DNA of 7,827 nt from assembly GCA_030609625.1 (NCBI GenBank), contig JAUWBX010000069.1, positions 1 through 7,827 on the forward strand. Direction: 5' to 3'. Shown here in pieces: positions 5,214 to 7,827 of this stretch. The stretch comes from Phycisphaerae bacterium (lineage in GTDB: Bacteria; Planctomycetota; Phycisphaerae; Sedimentisphaerales; Anaerobacaceae). The notes under the pieces were generated by a model. The model was not told where the DNA came from. It ran no database searches and worked only from the letters and a program-made list of their open reading frames with translations. The position numbers and the translations under genes are program-made. Positions within the stretch are counted from its first letter, which is position 1, and the number at the start of each line of letters is the position of its first letter.

Positions 5214-6389
5214 ATGATTACTGCATCAAGTGACAATCCGGTCGCCGACTGCATCGCAATGGTTGTCGTTGTTTTGATTGCCATCGGTACGGTCTTTGTC
5301 TTTTCGGCCAGTGCCAACATCAGTCAGGATTTCGATTTACATAGATTCTACGACTACCCCGGCCTGCGCCAAATTTTGTTTTTCCCCCTGGCCTGTTTAA
5401 TTATGTACGCCGTTTCTTCCTGCAATTATCACAGGCTCAGCCTGGCCGACGGCTGGTTAAAATCCCCAATCAGCTATCTTTTAGTCCTCAGTATCGTGCT
5501 GCTCGCAGTCGTTTTGTTACAGCGATTTTACCCATTTTTACCGCAATTAATTCCGAAGAAAAACCTGCACTATCGCTGGTTAAGTATCCCTATTGGCTCC
5601 ATAGCGATAAGTTTTCAGCCCTCCGAGCTGGCGAAATGGGTAATTGTCTTCTTCTTAGCTGCCGTATGCGATAAGTTCGGTGATGAAATCAAGCTATACT
5701 GGAAAAGGTTCATCCCTGTCTGCTTGGTCGTCGGCCTGGTAGTTCTACTTATAATCGTCGAAGATTTCGGCACGGCAGCGCTTATATCGCTCCTGGCCTT
5801 TCTGATGTTAATCATCGCCGGCGTAAGATTGCGGCACATCCTGCCCCCGTTGCCGTTCGCTGCTGTTGCCTTTTACATAGCGATAAAACAATCTCCCGGC
5901 CGAATGGAGCGGATTACCGGTTTTCTGAAGCCAGATAAATGGGTGGATTCGATTAATTATCAGCCGAGCCAGTCGCTGATTGCCCTTGGTTCCGGCGGAC
6001 TGTGGGGCAAAGGATTAGGGAGGGGAATCTGCAAATACGGACATCTGCCGGAAGATACAACCGATTTTATTTTTGCAATTATCGGCGAAGAGCTCGGCTT
6101 CATCGGAAACGCAGCGGTCATTGGATTGTTTATCGTGTTCATCTGGCTGGGGATTTTGGTGGTCGTGCGCTGCAGAGACCGCTTCGGCCAACTCCTGGCC
6201 GGCGGAATTGTTCTGACAATCGCAATCCAGGCGGCACTTAATATCGGGGTGGTAACGGTTGTTCTGCCGACAAAAGGCCTGCCGCTGCCGTTTGTAAGTG
6301 CCGGCGGAACGAGCATGCTGCTCTCATCCGCCGCGGTCGGCGTGCTGCTGAATATTGCCAAAGGACAGAAGACAGAGGGCGGACTCTGA
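5214..6389 (+). CDS. ftsW: SEDS-family membrane glycosyltransferase, FtsW-like
   Basis: This is a polytopic inner-membrane protein of the SEDS family (FtsW/RodA/SpoVE), which polymerises lipid II into glycan strands with a partner class B penicillin-binding protein. Its 391 residues contain about ten hydrophobic segments, the first near 11-32 and the last near 362-382. Family motifs are RW (121-122), QPSELAK (135-141), EDFGTA (183-188), LPEDTTDFIFAIIGEELGF (278-296), where D284 aligns with the catalytic aspartate, and LPTKGLPLPFVSAGGTS (351-367). PTKGL favours FtsW over RodA. Departures from the usual pattern are GLGRG for GxGQS and SAGGTS for SYGGSS. The ATG at 5214 has no clear ribosome binding site; a stop at 5196 rules out a longer form, and M16 (5259) is an alternative. 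The last eight codons and the stop lie inside a long palindrome (6363-6398). No mur, fts or mre genes are adjacent. FtsW is the likelier call, with a RodA-like or SpoVE-like role possible. Confidence 0.87.
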   Translation: MITASSDNPVADCIAMVVVVLIAIGTVFVFSASANISQDFDLHRFYDYPGLRQILFFPLACLIMYAVSSCNYHRLSLADGWLKSPISYLLVLSIVLLAVVLLQRFYPFLPQLIPKKNLHYRWLSIPIGSIAISFQPSELAKWVIVFFLAAVCDKFGDEIKLYWKRFIPVCLVVGLVVLLIIVEDFGTAALISLLAFLMLIIAGVRLRHILPPLPFAAVAFYIAIKQSPGRMERITGFLKPDKWVDSINYQPSQSLIALGSGGLWGKGLGRGICKYGHLPEDTTDFIFAIIGEELGFIGNAAVIGLFIVFIWLGILVVVRCRDRFGQLLAGGIVLTIAIQAALNIGVVTVVLPTKGLPLPFVSAGGTSMLLSSAAVGVLLNIAKGQKTEGGL

Positions 6390-6398
6390 CTTCTGACC
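6363..6398 (+). terminator. Long imperfect palindrome over the ftsW stop codon
   Basis: The left arm GG-A-CAGAAG-A-CAGAG (6363-6377) pairs with CTCTG-A-CTTCTG-A-CC (6384-6398) around the six-base loop GGCGGA. That makes 13 base pairs interrupted only by two symmetric A-A mismatches. It begins exactly at codon 384 and covers the TGA at 6387-6389. No T-tract follows, so classical intrinsic termination is uncertain; a dispersed repeat captured by the gene end or a 3' stabiliser is also plausible. Confidence 0.55.
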
Positions 6399-6466
6399 GC
6401 TTGCTCGTGGCTTTGCCCCCCCTGCTTCCTTGCCAGCCTTGTCCTCGCTGGAGCCAAAACGAAACT

Positions 6467-6478
6467 CGCCTGCCGGCG
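6467..6478. repeat. Small CGCC/GGCG hairpin
   Basis: CGCC (6467-6470) pairs with GGCG (6475-6478) around a four-base loop. The core is like those of the hairpins at 4777-4834 and 5032-5043, suggesting one recurrent intergenic hairpin type. Just upstream, CCAGC (6433-6437) and GCTGG (6447-6451) form another short stem. Neither is followed by a T-tract. Confidence 0.4.
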
Positions 6479-6568
6479 GTCAAGGCCTAATTTCTTTACC
6501 AGTCCTAAGTATCTCCGAAATCAGCACATCTGGTAACATAAATTATGTAAAGCGATGGAATAAATTCT

Positions 6569-6597
6569 TTGACATTCTATTTGGCCGGCAGTATATT
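6569..6597 (+). promoter_or_regulatory. Near-consensus sigma70 promoter of the mutarotase gene
   Basis: TTGACA (6569-6574) and TATATT (6592-6597) are separated by exactly 17 bases. The -35 is perfect and the -10 has one mismatch. The start would be near 6604, giving a leader of about 50 bases. The gene therefore appears to be transcribed independently of the ftsW-like gene. Confidence 0.7.
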
Positions 6598-6653
6598 TCG
6601 ATTAGGTTTGCAATCTATACGCGTTTATATAGTTTTAGGCAGGGAGTAGAAAA

Positions 6654-7820
6654 ATGAAAACGAGATTTTGGATTAATTTTGTTCTGGTGGTAACGGTAGT
6701 CTGCATGCCCGGCTGCAAAAAGAAAACTCCGACTCCAAAAGAACCGGAAGTTAAGGAGGCAAGACTAATGAGTGCTGAGAAAGAATCTTTCGGCCAAACG
6801 CCCGACGGCAGGGAAGTTGACCTGTACACTTTGACTAATACCAACGGTCTTAGGGCTAAGATTACCAACTACGGGGCTATTTTGGTTTCGCTGGAGGTCC
6901 CGGACCGGGACGGTAACCTTGCTGATATTACGCTCGGTTACGACAATTTGGACGATTACGTTAAGCGGGGTGCTTTTTTCGGAGCGACGGTGGGGCGATA
7001 CGCGAACCGTATCGGCGGCGCGAAATTTGTGCTCGACGGCATCGAGTATAAGCTGGCCGCGAACAATGGCCAAAACCATCTGCACGGCGGTATCAAAGGA
7101 TTTGACAAAGTGGTATGGAAACTCGATGACCTAAAGGCCGAGAGCAATAAAGCAGTAGTGAAGATGAGCTATATCAGTGAGGACGGCGAAGAAGGATACC
7201 CAGGCAATATGGCGTGCACCGTTACTTATACTCTGACAGAAGATAATGAATTGAAGATTAGCTATGAGGCCGAGACGGACAAAACCACCGTGGTAAATCT
7301 GACGAATCACAGCTATTTCAATCTTGCCGGCCAGGGCACGGGTGACATCCTCGGCCACGAGCTTACGCTCAACGCCGATAAGTACACGCCGGTTGACGAA
7401 GGCCTGATACCGACCGGCGAAATCAGAAGTGTTAAAGATTCACCGATGGATTTTACCCTGCCGATGTCCATTGGCTCTCGAATTAAGCAGGTTGGGGACG
7501 GCTATGACCACAATTACGTGCTCAACAGCGGTGGAGGCGCACTCGCTTTACTCGCTTTGGCTGCAAGGGCCTATGAGCCAACCAGCGGGCGGGTAATGGA
7601 AATCTATACCACCGAACCCGGCGTTCAGCTCTATACCGGAAACTTCCTGGACGGCACCTTGACCGGCAAAGCCGGCAAGGTGTACAAAAAGCACTACGCA
7701 TTCTGCCTGGAAACGCAGCACTTCCCGGATTCACCAAATAAACCCAACTTCCCGTCTGCTGTTCTTCTTCCGGGTCAGAAATACGTGTCAGAGACCGTTC
7801 ATAGATTCTATACCAAGTAG
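6654..7820 (+). CDS. Lipoprotein aldose 1-epimerase (GalM-type mutarotase)
   Basis: This enzyme interconverts alpha and beta anomers of free aldoses such as galactose or glucose. The 388-residue protein has a short signal peptide and MPGC with Cys21, followed by KKK and a proline-rich linker to about residue 40. It is therefore probably a lipid-anchored enzyme outside the cytoplasm, unlike the cytosolic GalM of enteric bacteria. The mutarotase domain spans about 45-387. Residues matching the known GalM active site are present: R119 in GRYANRI, NHLHGG (141-146), H219 in NHSYFNL, D285 in YDHNYVL, and the catalytic base E353 in LETQHFPDSPN. TTEPGVQLYTGN (319-330) is also typical. The ATG follows AGGGAG by seven bases. 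A 9-base tandem duplication (7541-7558) gives the ALALLALAA stretch after D285. Its likely role is to equilibrate sugars released by secreted glycosidases before uptake. The family call is firm; the sugar specificity is not known. Confidence 0.93.
   Translation: MKTRFWINFVLVVTVVCMPGCKKKTPTPKEPEVKEARLMSAEKESFGQTPDGREVDLYTLTNTNGLRAKITNYGAILVSLEVPDRDGNLADITLGYDNLDDYVKRGAFFGATVGRYANRIGGAKFVLDGIEYKLAANNGQNHLHGGIKGFDKVVWKLDDLKAESNKAVVKMSYISEDGEEGYPGNMACTVTYTLTEDNELKISYEAETDKTTVVNLTNHSYFNLAGQGTGDILGHELTLNADKYTPVDEGLIPTGEIRSVKDSPMDFTLPMSIGSRIKQVGDGYDHNYVLNSGGGALALLALAARAYEPTSGRVMEIYTTEPGVQLYTGNFLDGTLTGKAGKVYKKHYAFCLETQHFPDSPNKPNFPSAVLLPGQKYVSETVHRFYTK
7541..7558 (+). repeat. 9-base in-frame tandem duplication
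   Basis: ACTCGCTTT is present twice head to tail inside the mutarotase gene. It keeps the frame and adds three residues near 297-302, giving ALALLALAA. It lies between the YDHNYVL motif and the YEPTSGRVMEIYTTEPG segment, probably in a strand or turn that tolerates small insertions. Confidence 0.7.
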
Positions 7821-7827
7821 AGTAGAA

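Noticed and set aside
6430..6657. 75-codon plus-strand open frame before the mutarotase
   Set aside because: It covers small hairpins and the near-consensus promoter at 6569-6597 and lacks coding character.

Overview
The window looks like a piece of a planctomycete-type chromosome, perhaps Phycisphaerae or a relative. This is inference: two Tat-exported sulfatases sit beside a secreted GH30 glycosidase, there is a lipoprotein mutarotase, and the gaps between genes carry many small hairpins and short-period repeats. No rRNA, tRNA or single-copy phylogenetic marker is present to confirm it. No transposase, integrase, CRISPR array or tRNA was seen.

Layout. Positions 1-156 may hold the 3' end of an unrecognised plus-strand gene. 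Positions 211-1632 (+) encode a secreted GH30-family glycoside hydrolase, starting at a GTG with a strong ribosome binding site. Facing it on the minus strand is a two-gene sulfatase unit, 4755-3322 followed by 3214-1766. A good sigma70-like promoter (4848-4875) precedes it, with a leader containing two small hairpins. A two-hairpin element fills the 107-base gap between the two sulfatases. The 458-base gap 4756-5213 has that promoter and leader, an array of 8-base units built on ATCAGG around a perfect 16-base palindrome, and a 166-base segment with inverted ends. Positions 5214-6389 (+) encode a SEDS-family membrane protein most like FtsW. A long imperfect palindrome covers its last codons and stop. 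After a 264-base gap with a near-consensus promoter (6569-6597), 6654-7820 (+) encode a lipoprotein aldose 1-epimerase (GalM family).

How the genes fit together. The GH30 enzyme, the two sulfatases and the mutarotase all carry export signals. Together they would suit removal of sulfate esters from a complex polysaccharide outside the cytoplasm, cleavage of its backbone or side chains, and equilibration of the released sugar anomers. The substrate cannot be read from the sequence. No TonB-dependent transporter, SusD, regulator or sulfatase-maturing enzyme lies in the window, so this would be only part of such a system. The FtsW-like gene belongs to cell-wall synthesis and seems to be an unrelated neighbour. 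I found no convincing new multi-gene system. The most unusual material is the intergenic repeat and palindrome architecture.
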